Part shown: positions 16,101 through 23,874 of the stretch, one piece after another
Numbering within the stretch: position 1 is the first letter of the stretch
Layout: each line of letters begins with the position of its first letter
Notes under the pieces: model-generated
The model's input: the letters and a program-made list of their open reading frames with translations, nothing else
Told to the model about the DNA's origin: nothing
The model's database searches: none
Position numbers and translations under genes: made by a program
NCBI RefSeq assembly: GCF_022919135.1
Contig: NZ_CP095049.1
Location: forward strand, 5,775,001 to 5,839,000
Origin: Hymenobacter cellulosivorans
Lineage (GTDB): Bacteria > Bacteroidota > Bacteroidia > Cytophagales > Hymenobacteraceae
DNA length: 64,000 nt
Reading direction: 5' to 3'

Positions 16101-16601
16101 ATGCCCCGCGCTACCAAAACCACCCGCATCCGGCTGCGGCCCGCCGACACGTCCAAGGTTCCGTTCTGGGGCCAGCTGCTCATCGGCTTCCTCTGGATTG
16201 CCTACACCGTTTTTCTGATTGTCGCCGGCCAGGGTGAGCAGGATTACCACTTCCTGCACTACGTGTTTCTGGTTTTCAGCCTGGTGTATATCGGCTACGT
16301 ACTGGTCCATAACGCGCCTATTTTCGGGACCCAGAGCTACCTGGAGTTTACCCCCGGCTATATCGTGCATAAGGGGGGCCTATTCCGGCCTAAGCAGGTA
16401 TTTGCCGCCGAAGAAATCGAAGCCATTGACTTGGCTCCCATGCAGCTGCGCATCCGCCTGCGTTCCAATGATCTGTACACCTTGAACCTGCGGGAAGTCA
16501 AAGGCCCTAAGCGCCGGGAAAACTTCCGCAACGAAATCCGGCAGTTTGCCGCCCAGTACAACATCCTGCTGCGCGAAACCGCCCCGGCTCCCCGGATTTA
16601 A
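16101..16601 (+). CDS. Two-helix membrane protein with PH-like C-terminal domain
   Basis: A 166-residue protein. A basic N-terminus is followed by two membrane helices (about 25-42 and 52-68, QLLIGFLWIAYTVFLIVAG and YVFLVFSLVYIGYVLV). The soluble part, FTPGYIVHKGGLFRPKQVFAAEEI...MQLRIRLRSNDLYTLNL, has the short-strand pattern of a bacterial PH-like domain; that assignment is an inference. Start ATG at 16101, just after a promoter-like TTTACTTTG. A strong terminator follows. Confidence 0.7.
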   Translation: MPRATKTTRIRLRPADTSKVPFWGQLLIGFLWIAYTVFLIVAGQGEQDYHFLHYVFLVFSLVYIGYVLVHNAPIFGTQSYLEFTPGYIVHKGGLFRPKQVFAAEEIEAIDLAPMQLRIRLRSNDLYTLNLREVKGPKRRENFRNEIRQFAAQYNILLRETAPAPRI

Positions 16602-16623
16602 TTGCTGCCCAAGTACAATGTAA

Positions 16624-16650
16624 AAAGCCCGCTTCGAGCGGGCTTTTTTT
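16624..16650 (+). terminator. Intrinsic terminator
   Basis: AAAGCCCGCT-TCG-AGCGGGCTTT followed by a T run. It lies in the convergent gap between the membrane-protein gene and dnaA and can serve both. Confidence 0.85.
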
Positions 16651-16673
16651 ATGACTTAGCAATAAGGGCGAGG

Positions 16674-18167
16674 TTACTTACCCGCAAACTTCTTGCGCAG
16701 GTCCACTATCGTGTTGCGGAAGTTTTTGTCGGAGTCAATCAGGTCTGAAACGGTCTGCACGGAATGGATGACGGTGCTATGGTCGCGGCCGCCGAAGTGG
16801 AAACCAATGCTTTTGAGCGAGTGGCTGGTGTGTTCCTTGGCGAAGTACATGGCCACCTGCCGCGCCGTCACGACTTCCTTCTTGCGGGTTTTGGCCTTGA
16901 GCAAATCCAGGGAAATCCCGAAGTACTCGGCCACGGTTTTCTGGATGAAGTCCAGGTTGACCTCGGCCTCTACCTCTTCGATGATGTGGCGCAAAGCCTG
17001 CTTGGCCATTTCCAGGTCAATTTCCCGGCGGTTCAGGCTACTCTGGGCCACGAGCGAAATCAGCACGCCTTCCAGCTCCCGCACGTTGGTATTCACCGAG
17101 TGGGCCAGGTACTCCACCACCTGCGGCGGAATGTCGATGCCATCCTGCTCCATCTTGTTCTGGATGATGGCCATACGGGTCTCGAAGTCGGGACTCTGCA
17201 AGTCGGCGGTCAAACCCCACTTAAAGCGCGACAGGAGTCGGTCTTCCAACCCGTTCAAATCGCGCGGCGGCCTATCGGAGGTCATCACGATTTGCTTGCC
17301 GGCCTGGTGCAGGTGGTTGAAGATGTGGAAGAACATCTCCTGGGTTTTGTCCTTGCCCGAAAGAAACTGCACGTCGTCCAGAATCAGAATATCGACCAGC
17401 AGGTAGAAGTTGGCAAAATCCTGCACCCCATTATTGCGCAGGCTCTCGATAAACTGGTTGGTGAACTTCTCGGCCGAGACGTAGAGCACAAACTTATCGG
17501 GCGAAGTGGCCTTGATGTGGTTGCCAATGGCCTGCACCAAATGCGTTTTGCCCAAGCCCACGCCGCCATAGATCATCAGCGGGTTAAAGCTGGTCGTGCC
17601 CGGCTTGTTGGCCACGGCAAGACCGGCCGAGCGGGCCAGGCGGTTGCAGTCCCCCTCCACGTAGTTCTCAAACGAGTACGTGTTGTTGAGCTGGGATTTA
17701 ACGTAGTTCCGGTCGATGGCCTTGGTGGCTTCGAACGGGTTGCGCAGCATATCGGGATTAGCCGGAGCCGCGGCGGCAGCAGCTACGTTACGGGCCGAGC
17801 CTGTCAGGGCACTGGCGGCAATGGCCGCGGCGGGTGTCGCGGCCTGGGTAGGCGCGGCTGCCTTGCGGGCCGTCGGGATATTGACCGTACGGGGCTTGTT
17901 CTGACTGTTGCCCTGGTCCACGACAATAGAGTACTCCAGCCGCCCTTCCGGCCCGAGTTCCTGGTAGATGCCTTTCTTTAATACATCGACATAGTGCTCC
18001 TCCAGCCATTCGTAGAAAAACTGGCTGGGCACCTGGATGATCAAAACGTTATTGTGGAGCTGCACCGGCACGATTGGCTCAAACCACGTGCGGAAGCTCT
18101 GCTCACCAATATTAGCCTTGATGACGCGAAGACAGTTGGCCCATACAGTTCGGCAATCCTTCAGCAT
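16674..18167 (-). CDS. dnaA: Chromosomal replication initiator DnaA
   Basis: AAA+ protein that binds DnaA boxes and opens the origin. 497 residues. Domain I is seen at the N-terminus (WANCLRVIKANIGEQSFRTWF), followed by an Ala/Pro-rich domain II linker (about 95-150), the AAA+ domain with Walker A GGVGLGKTHL and Walker B ILILDDVQF, and the C-terminal DNA-binding domain with GRDHSTVIHSVQTV. The ATG at 18167 is preferred to the TTG one codon earlier. One DnaA-box-like site lies in its upstream region. No dnaN or gyrB is next to it, so it is not in the classical dnaA-dnaN-recF arrangement. Confidence 0.97.
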   Translation of the reverse strand: MLKDCRTVWANCLRVIKANIGEQSFRTWFEPIVPVQLHNNVLIIQVPSQFFYEWLEEHYVDVLKKGIYQELGPEGRLEYSIVVDQGNSQNKPRTVNIPTARKAAAPTQAATPAAAIAASALTGSARNVAAAAAAPANPDMLRNPFEATKAIDRNYVKSQLNNTYSFENYVEGDCNRLARSAGLAVANKPGTTSFNPLMIYGGVGLGKTHLVQAIGNHIKATSPDKFVLYVSAEKFTNQFIESLRNNGVQDFANFYLLVDILILDDVQFLSGKDKTQEMFFHIFNHLHQAGKQIVMTSDRPPRDLNGLEDRLLSRFKWGLTADLQSPDFETRMAIIQNKMEQDGIDIPPQVVEYLAHSVNTNVRELEGVLISLVAQSSLNRREIDLEMAKQALRHIIEEVEAEVNLDFIQKTVAEYFGISLDLLKAKTRKKEVVTARQVAMYFAKEHTSHSLKSIGFHFGGRDHSTVIHSVQTVSDLIDSDKNFRNTIVDLRKKFAGK

Positions 18168-18264
18168 CAATTAGTTAAGACAAAAGCAACAAGTGCTTAG
18201 CGGGCGGACAATAGGGTCAGAAACGGTCCTTTTCAGAGCCGTTTTTTCTAGGGGGAGACAAAAA

Positions 18265-18273
18265 TGTGGAAAA
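18265..18273 (-). promoter_or_regulatory. DnaA-box-like site upstream of dnaA
   Basis: Read on the minus strand it is TTTTCCACA, which fits the relaxed box TTWTNCACA. It lies 98 nt upstream of the dnaA start. It may be for autoregulation; a single box is too little to call an origin. Confidence 0.35.
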
Positions 18274-18310
18274 GTCAGGACACAAAAAAACGCTGTTTTT
18301 CTTGCTTTTC

Positions 18311-19237
18311 TCACGCCACCGTCACAGGCACTACGGCTGAGTTGGCTACGGCCAGGCGTTTGGCCCCGTGCTCGAAGCTATAGTCGAGGCGGCCGAGGTG
18401 GATGCCCGACCAGCCCACCTGATTAATCAGGGTTTGGTGGCCACCGGAACCCAGGATTACGTCAGGCTTCTCCAAAAAGGTATGGGTGTGCCCGCCCAAA
18501 ATCAGGTCGATGCCGGGCACCTGGGCCGCCAGCTTGTGGTCGTCGATTTTGGCGCTTTCGTACTTGTAGCCCAGGTGGGAAAGGCAGATAACCATGTCGC
18601 ACCGCTCGGCGCCGCGCAGCGTAGCTACCATGGTCTGCGACACGGCCACGGGGTCGAGGTACTTGGTGCCACCGATGTTGCGGTCCGAAATCAGGCCCTG
18701 CATTTCGATGCCGATACCGAATACGCCGATGCGCATTCCGGCCTTTTCGAACACTTTGTAGGGCTTGAACTGCCCAGCCAGAATAGTCTGAGAAAAGTCG
18801 TAGTTGGCAATCAGGAAGGGAAAACCGGCGTTGGGCAACTGCTTTTTCAACCCTTCCAGGCCGTTGTCAAAGTCGTGGTTGCCCAGGGTGCTAGCGTCGT
18901 AGGCCATCTGGGTCATGAGCTTGTACTCCAGCTCCCCGTTGAAGAAGTTGAAGTAAGGCGTGCCCTGCCAGATGTCGCCCGAGTCGAGCAGCAGTACGTT
19001 GGGCTCCTGCTTGCGAATCTGCTCAATCAGGGTAGCACGCCGGGCCATGCCCCCCATACCGGCCCACTGCGCACTGCCTTCCGGAAACGGCTCGATGCGC
19101 GAATGCATGTCGTTGGTGTGCAGAATGGTCAGGCGCACGTTTTTGGTATCGCGGCCTACCGCGGGCAAACTCAGGCCCATCAGGCCCAGGCCCGCAGCCC
19201 CCAACGACGTATGCTTGAGAAAATCGCGACGATTCAT
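18311..19237 (-). CDS. 5'-nucleotidase-type metallophosphoesterase (N-terminal half gene)
   Basis: A 308-residue exported phosphoesterase. It starts with a twin-arginine signal (MNRRDFLKHTSLGAAGLGLM). The calcineurin-like metal motifs follow in order: ILHTNDMHSR, LLLDSGDIWQGTPYF, ALGNHDFDNG-type (STLGNHDFDNGLEGL), and LGGHTHTFLE. This is the catalytic domain of a UshA-like 5'-nucleotidase. The usual C-terminal substrate-binding domain is missing here and is encoded by the gene just upstream (19388-20146), so the enzyme is probably made as two polypeptides. Substrate: nucleotides or UDP-sugars by family. Confidence 0.9.
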   Translation of the reverse strand: MNRRDFLKHTSLGAAGLGLMGLSLPAVGRDTKNVRLTILHTNDMHSRIEPFPEGSAQWAGMGGMARRATLIEQIRKQEPNVLLLDSGDIWQGTPYFNFFNGELEYKLMTQMAYDASTLGNHDFDNGLEGLKKQLPNAGFPFLIANYDFSQTILAGQFKPYKVFEKAGMRIGVFGIGIEMQGLISDRNIGGTKYLDPVAVSQTMVATLRGAERCDMVICLSHLGYKYESAKIDDHKLAAQVPGIDLILGGHTHTFLEKPDVILGSGGHQTLINQVGWSGIHLGRLDYSFEHGAKRLAVANSAVVPVTVA

Positions 19238-19387
19238 GGTGTTAATGTGCTAGTTGTTAATGTGCTGCTGTGCTAACGTGGTTTGAATGTGAGAAATGTA
19301 AAAATGAGCTGGTGTCACCCTTTTAATGAGTATCGTGGGTGGTTTACGAACCTCCCATCAGCACATTTTCACATGGGCACATTAGCC
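19238..19387. repeat. Intergenic ATGTG-rich imperfect inverted repeat
   Basis: The stretch after 19238 contains several TTAATGTGCT-like words, and the stretch up to 19395 contains their complements (AGCACATT, GCACATTAG, CTCACATTA). It separates the two halves of the split 5'-nucleotidase. It holds no gene. Confidence 0.45.
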
Positions 19388-20146
19388 TCACATTACTTTC
19401 ACTCTGCCTTCGACTTTGGCTTCTACTGGTTTGCCGGCTTTAGTCAGGCTGCGGATATGGTCGACGATGGCCGTGCGCAGGAGCACACCGGTGCTGCGGG
19501 GCTTGATGGCTTTGAAGAACACCATCTGGTCGCCGCCGCCAGCCAAATAATCGGAAATGGCAATGGTGTAGGTGCGAGTCGGGTCGAAGGGCTTGCCGCC
19601 GATAAGCACGTTGGTGGGCTTGCCGTCGGCCACGGTATACGTCACGTTCGACAGCGCCATCTTGATACGGGCGGCGTAGTTGAGCATTTCCTGCATTACG
19701 GGGCCAGGCGTGTCGAGCACGACCAACTCGTTTTCAAACGGCATCAGCTCGAAGATAGAGCCCATGGTAATGGGGCCGGCGGGCAGGGCCGCGCGCAGGC
19801 CGCCGTTGGTCATCACGCCCGCGTCGATGGGTTGGCCCAGGGCCTGACTGGCCCGCTCCCGCTGCACATCGGCCACCAGGTTAGCCAGCGGCGACTCTCC
19901 ACCATTCTTGGTAATGGCCACCGGCGCCACGCCCAGCACTTCGGTCATCTGCTGGGTGACGCGCTGCTTGTAGGGCTCAATAGTGGCAGTAGCTTTGGGG
20001 TCTTCGGGCAGCGCTTTAGTGACGGGCTGGCCGGTGACGGGCGCCAGGGCGGGCGTGGCCTGGTAGGCGCCACGCTGGCAGCCGAAGGTAAGCGAGGCCG
20101 CCAGCAGAATGCTCAGAGCCGAGACGTTAGGGCGAGGAAAAGACAT
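19388..20146 (-). CDS. 5'-nucleotidase C-terminal domain lipoprotein
   Basis: A 252-residue protein with a lipoprotein signal (LLAASLTFGC) and then the substrate-binding 5_nucleotid_C domain: ESPLANLVADVQRERASQ, GVMTNGGLRAALPAGPI, FELMPFENELVVLDTPG and YTIAISDYLAGGGDQM are all recognisable. In standard 5'-nucleotidases this domain follows the metallophosphoesterase in one chain. Here it is a separate gene preceding the catalytic gene by 150 nt on the same strand. Together they likely reconstitute a periplasmic nucleotidase, anchored through this lipoprotein. Confidence 0.88.
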   Translation of the reverse strand: MSFPRPNVSALSILLAASLTFGCQRGAYQATPALAPVTGQPVTKALPEDPKATATIEPYKQRVTQQMTEVLGVAPVAITKNGGESPLANLVADVQRERASQALGQPIDAGVMTNGGLRAALPAGPITMGSIFELMPFENELVVLDTPGPVMQEMLNYAARIKMALSNVTYTVADGKPTNVLIGGKPFDPTRTYTIAISDYLAGGGDQMVFFKAIKPRSTGVLLRTAIVDHIRSLTKAGKPVEAKVEGRVKVM

Positions 20147-20188
20147 GCGGGTTGGAATATACGGAGGGCAAAGGTACGGCGGCGGCGC

Positions 20189-20437
20189 TTATTTGGTGAG
20201 GATAACGCCGAACATAACGGGGTAGTGCCAGCGGTTATAGTCAATTCTGGCAACGGCAAGAAAGCCGGGCAAGCGCCTCGGCATAGCATTGCGCACAGGG
20301 CAGCGGTTGTCGATTTGGTGCTGCAGGGTATCGTCGGAAAGCTGCATGAGGTAGCGGGAGTGGAAATCCGTTCGGACCTGGGCCCCAAATGAAATAGCGG
20401 CCAGCCACAGCTTCAGCCAGGCTAAAGACCTTGACAT
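20189..20437 (-). CDS. Small hypothetical protein, 82 residues
   Basis: The frame reads MSRSLAWLKLWLAAISFGAQ, which looks like a short signal sequence, followed by DTLQHQIDNRCPVRNAMPRR and WHYPVMFGVILTK. It looks protein-like but I cannot assign it. It lies 42 nt upstream of the nucleotidase lipoprotein gene on the same strand. An ATG-initiated extension to 20461 is possible. Confidence 0.45.
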   Translation of the reverse strand: MSRSLAWLKLWLAAISFGAQVRTDFHSRYLMQLSDDTLQHQIDNRCPVRNAMPRRLPGFLAVARIDYNRWHYPVMFGVILTK

Positions 20438-20615
20438 GAGCGCAAAAACCGGCAGATGCATACACCCTCAGGTATTGGAGTACTCCCAAGCTGGTAACGC
20501 TACGGCGAAAACAATGGCGGCCAATTCCGTTGCGTGGTGGCCGTTCTAAGCCCAATCCGGTATCTTTAACCCGTCCGATCCGCCAGCTCCTTTTTCTGGC
20601 AACATCACCCTTCCC

Positions 20616-22394
20616 ATGGCCGATACTCCGCACGCTACGCCCGTTTCCTTTCCCGAATTTGCCCCCATCAGCACCGCGGCCTGGCAGCAGCGCATCAGCC
20701 GTGACCTGAAGGGCGCCGACCCGGCGACGCTGGAATGGCACACGCCGGACGGCTTGGTGGTGCAGCCTTTTTATCACCGCGAAGCCCTGGAGGCGCTGCC
20801 GGCCCCCGGAGTTATTACCAGCACCAGCACCGATTGGCTAAATGTGCCCACTTACGCCGTAGGCGCTGCCGACAAGGGCCACGCGGCCATCGACCGGGCT
20901 GCCGACGCTTTGCAGCGTGGGGCCGACGGGGCTTATTTTGAACTAACCGACGCGGCGGCTTTCGATGTAACCTACCTGCACGATAAGCTGCCCCTGGCCA
21001 CTACCTACGTTGGCTATTCCATCCGGCTGGGCTCAGCCAGCTTTGTGGAACGCCTGTTGGCCACGGGCACGCCCACGCTACGCGGCTTCCTGCGCTTCGA
21101 CCCCGTGACGGACCACGCGCCTGACTTGCCCCACCAGTTGGCTGAGCTGCGCACGGTACTGGGACTCACCCAACACATGCCTGACTTTCGAGCTCTGACG
21201 CTCAACGGAGCCTTCTTTGCCAACCGTGGTGGTACTGTTACCCAGCAAATCGGGTTTGTGCTGGCCGCCGCTGCTACGTATCTGGAGCAGCTGCCATCGG
21301 CCGACGTGACGGCGGCGCAAGTAGCGGCAGCCCTACAGGTGCAGGTGGCCCTGAATCCGAATTACTTCTTTGAAATAGCGAAGTTGCGGGCCCTACGACG
21401 CCTGTGGGCCACGCTGCTGCACGCCTTTGAGCTGCCAGCCGACCTGGCTCCGGCCCTACCCATTTTCGCCGTTACTTCCACTTGGTCGCAGACCACGCTG
21501 GACCCGCACACCAATCTGCTGCGCGTCACGACCGAAACCATGGCCGCCGTACTGGGTGGCGCTACGGCCGTCAGTGTGGCGCCGTTTGACCGGCTGTACC
21601 AGGGACCCAATGAGTTTTCGAGTCGTTTGGCCCGCAACCTGCCCGTAATTCTGCGTGAAGAAGCCGGCCTGAACCGCGTGGCCGACCCGGCCGCCGGCTC
21701 GTATTATCTGGAAACGATTACCGACCAACTGGCCCGGGAGGCCTGGGCGTTGTTTCAGCGGGTAGAAGCTGCCGGTGGGCTACCTAGCGCCCTGGGCATG
21801 GTGCTGCAGGAGCTGCACTTGGTGGCCCAAAGCCAATTTCAGCGCATTGCCTCCGGGGAGCAGGTTATTGTGGGTACCAACCGGTTTCAGAACCCTCAGG
21901 AGCAGTTCGACTACAACCCCAAGCGCCTGCTGCGCAGCAAAGATTTCGACTCGACCCGGGCCGCGTATCCGTCGGAAGTGCTGCGGCTGGCTACGGCCCT
22001 GCACTTCCAGCGCCGGGAGAAAAAGCGCCGCCGCGCGGCCGTAGTGCTGCTGGGCACCCACACCAATCAGCACATTCTGGAGTCGTTTCTGCGCCTGCTG
22101 CCGCAGCAGGAACGGCTGGCATTGAAGGCCAGCCACCCCGAAGGCACGCTCTCGGTACTGTTCTCGACGCCCGAAGCCGCCACGCTCATGTACGCCACCC
22201 CCGACCAGTTTGGCCACTTTGCCCGGGTGGTATGCCGGGTGCCCGTAGATGAGCCCGACTTTATCCCTCCCACCCTGCTCACCGCCGATCTGGACACCAT
22301 GCAGGAAGCCGTGTCGCTGTTTGGGTTCAAGGAGTTCAACGTGGAGGGTTATAGTACCGAAGACGTTTTGGCCCGCTTGCAGGGCCGGCGCTAA
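20616..22394 (+). CDS. mutA: Methylmalonyl-CoA mutase, small subunit
   Basis: Non-catalytic partner of the B12-dependent enzyme that interconverts succinyl-CoA and methylmalonyl-CoA, used in propionate metabolism. The 592-residue chain has the TIM-barrel fold of the family (FEIAKLRALRRLW, VAPFDRLYQGPNEFSSRLARN, DPAAGSYYLETITDQLAREAW) and a degenerate C-terminal domain without the B12 histidine motif, as expected for the small subunit. Start ATG 20616; a TATCTTTA promoter-like element lies upstream. Its partner gene starts at 23875, unusually separated by an opposite-strand gene. Confidence 0.93.
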   Translation: MADTPHATPVSFPEFAPISTAAWQQRISRDLKGADPATLEWHTPDGLVVQPFYHREALEALPAPGVITSTSTDWLNVPTYAVGAADKGHAAIDRAADALQRGADGAYFELTDAAAFDVTYLHDKLPLATTYVGYSIRLGSASFVERLLATGTPTLRGFLRFDPVTDHAPDLPHQLAELRTVLGLTQHMPDFRALTLNGAFFANRGGTVTQQIGFVLAAAATYLEQLPSADVTAAQVAAALQVQVALNPNYFFEIAKLRALRRLWATLLHAFELPADLAPALPIFAVTSTWSQTTLDPHTNLLRVTTETMAAVLGGATAVSVAPFDRLYQGPNEFSSRLARNLPVILREEAGLNRVADPAAGSYYLETITDQLAREAWALFQRVEAAGGLPSALGMVLQELHLVAQSQFQRIASGEQVIVGTNRFQNPQEQFDYNPKRLLRSKDFDSTRAAYPSEVLRLATALHFQRREKKRRRAAVVLLGTHTNQHILESFLRLLPQQERLALKASHPEGTLSVLFSTPEAATLMYATPDQFGHFARVVCRVPVDEPDFIPPTLLTADLDTMQEAVSLFGFKEFNVEGYSTEDVLARLQGRR

Positions 22395-22396
22395 AC

Positions 22397-22436
22397 CCAA
22401 AAGGTCCGGTAGCAAGCTTGCTACCGGACCTTTTGG
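22397..22436. terminator. Perfect 40-nt palindrome, bidirectional terminator
   Basis: The sequence is a perfect palindrome centred on AAGCTT (CCAAAAGGTCCGGTAGCAAG and its complement). It lies in the convergent gap between mutA and the outer-membrane protein gene. T/A runs on both sides allow termination in both directions. Confidence 0.85.
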
Positions 22437-22452
22437 TAGGGACGAGGCCGGG

Positions 22453-23721
22453 TTACTTTGTGAAGATGTACTCCAGCACCACCACGGCGCTGCGTACCGA
22501 AGAGCCAGAAGTATAGGTTGAGGGGCCAAAAACATTCTCGGCCCGAATTCCCAGGCCAATCTGCTGCCCGTTGGGCAGGTGCATTTCTGCACCTAGCCCA
22601 CCACCTATGCCAAAGTTAAAGTTGTTGTACTCACCCAGTAAGGGACTGACAACAGGCAGCTGGGTGGAGCCCGAGCTTAGCGTATAGACCTTTTCGTCCT
22701 TGCCTACATGCAGCAAGAAACGGACAGAAGGGCCGACCTCGGCATAGGGGCGCACCACGCCGTGCCCGACCGAGTAGCGCACCATTGCTGGCACTACCAG
22801 ATAATTAAGCTGCAGCTCCGTTGACTGCTTGCTGGCTATTGTCGGGAAGAAATTATGATCAGAAGTGAACGTACGGCTCCGTTCATAGATCAGACCCGAG
22901 TGAATAGTAAACGGGGCTCCTTTGAAACCAGGCGTAAACACGGCTGCCAAGCCGGCGGAGATATAAGCATTGCCGCCATACTTCCAGTGTACTTCATCTT
23001 CTCCGGTGTTTTTTCCCAGTATTAACTGGTTAACCACTGACACTCCACCTACGACGCCCAGGGCGAGGTTGCCGTGCTGGGAATTGGCTTTAATGGCTGC
23101 TCCAGGCGCCACACAAGCATTGTACTTGAGCACAATCTTCCCCAGTTCATTGACCCCGAACCCAACATATTTGGCCTTGCGGGCTTGCTCCGGACAGCTC
23201 TGAAACGCCTTGGCTAGCGTGTCTTGGTAGAGGCGCTGAGTAACTACAAACTGCTGCTCTCCCCGTCGCACCGTGTTCGTGCGCTGAATTAGCTCGACCA
23301 TTTTGCCGGGTCGGTAGCCACTAATAAAGAACCGAGGCTTACCCTCGTAGCTCAGCGCATACAAAGTCAGCGGGCCCCGAGTAACCACCTCTAAGTAACG
23401 GGGCACCAGCACCGTGGCTGTATCTGCGGAGCGAGGCACCAGCTGGTTTTCATAGGTTAAAAACGGGGAGCCGTACCCCCGTAGCTCTCCAACCTTATAG
23501 GTTTTTGTTTCGGTTTGGCCGGTGGCTTTAAACTCGCACTGCAGAGCATTGCGCTGGGCCCGACCCAACACGATAGTGCCCCGTACCGTGTCGCCGACTA
23601 GGGGTACGATGTAGCCTTTCTGCGGGCCGCCTTGGGCCTGAACAGCATGCGGAGTAAGTACTGGGGCTGCTGCTAACAACAAGAAAGTACACGTATATTG
23701 AGAAAGTAGGGTTTTTATCAT
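22453..23721 (-). CDS. Outer-membrane beta-barrel protein, unknown function
   Basis: A 422-residue exported protein with a signal peptide (FLLLAAAPVLTPHAVQAQ). The first half has short strands including GYIVPLVGDTVRGTIVLGRA, common in a group of Bacteroidota proteins with an N-terminal stress-related fold. The second half looks like a PorT-type beta-barrel: alternating hydrophobic strands such as AVFTPGFKGAPFTIHSGLIY and GVVRPYAEVGPSVRFLLHV, ending SAVVVLEYIFTK with a terminal aromatic pair. It is antisense to, and placed between, the two mutase genes. Codon use is somewhat less GC-rich than mutA and mutB. Confidence 0.75.
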   Translation of the reverse strand: MIKTLLSQYTCTFLLLAAAPVLTPHAVQAQGGPQKGYIVPLVGDTVRGTIVLGRAQRNALQCEFKATGQTETKTYKVGELRGYGSPFLTYENQLVPRSADTATVLVPRYLEVVTRGPLTLYALSYEGKPRFFISGYRPGKMVELIQRTNTVRRGEQQFVVTQRLYQDTLAKAFQSCPEQARKAKYVGFGVNELGKIVLKYNACVAPGAAIKANSQHGNLALGVVGGVSVVNQLILGKNTGEDEVHWKYGGNAYISAGLAAVFTPGFKGAPFTIHSGLIYERSRTFTSDHNFFPTIASKQSTELQLNYLVVPAMVRYSVGHGVVRPYAEVGPSVRFLLHVGKDEKVYTLSSGSTQLPVVSPLLGEYNNFNFGIGGGLGAEMHLPNGQQIGLGIRAENVFGPSTYTSGSSVRSAVVVLEYIFTK

Positions 23722-23874
23722 TCAATTATTGAATAATATGTGAGTAATACCAATAGTCAAATATAGAATAAATTCCTGTGGTTGCTAATAGGATTGGAAA
23801 TATTCTTTCCGTCTAAACCCAGTATCTTTCCTGCCACATTTCGCTTCCGACCACCCGGCTTACCGCTTGCCCCG

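Noticed and set aside
16764..17981. 405-residue frame antisense to dnaA
   Set aside because: It is a GC-rich shadow of dnaA with no domain of its own.
18171..18310. Replication origin next to dnaA
   Set aside because: Only one box-like site and no AT-rich unwinding element or box cluster.
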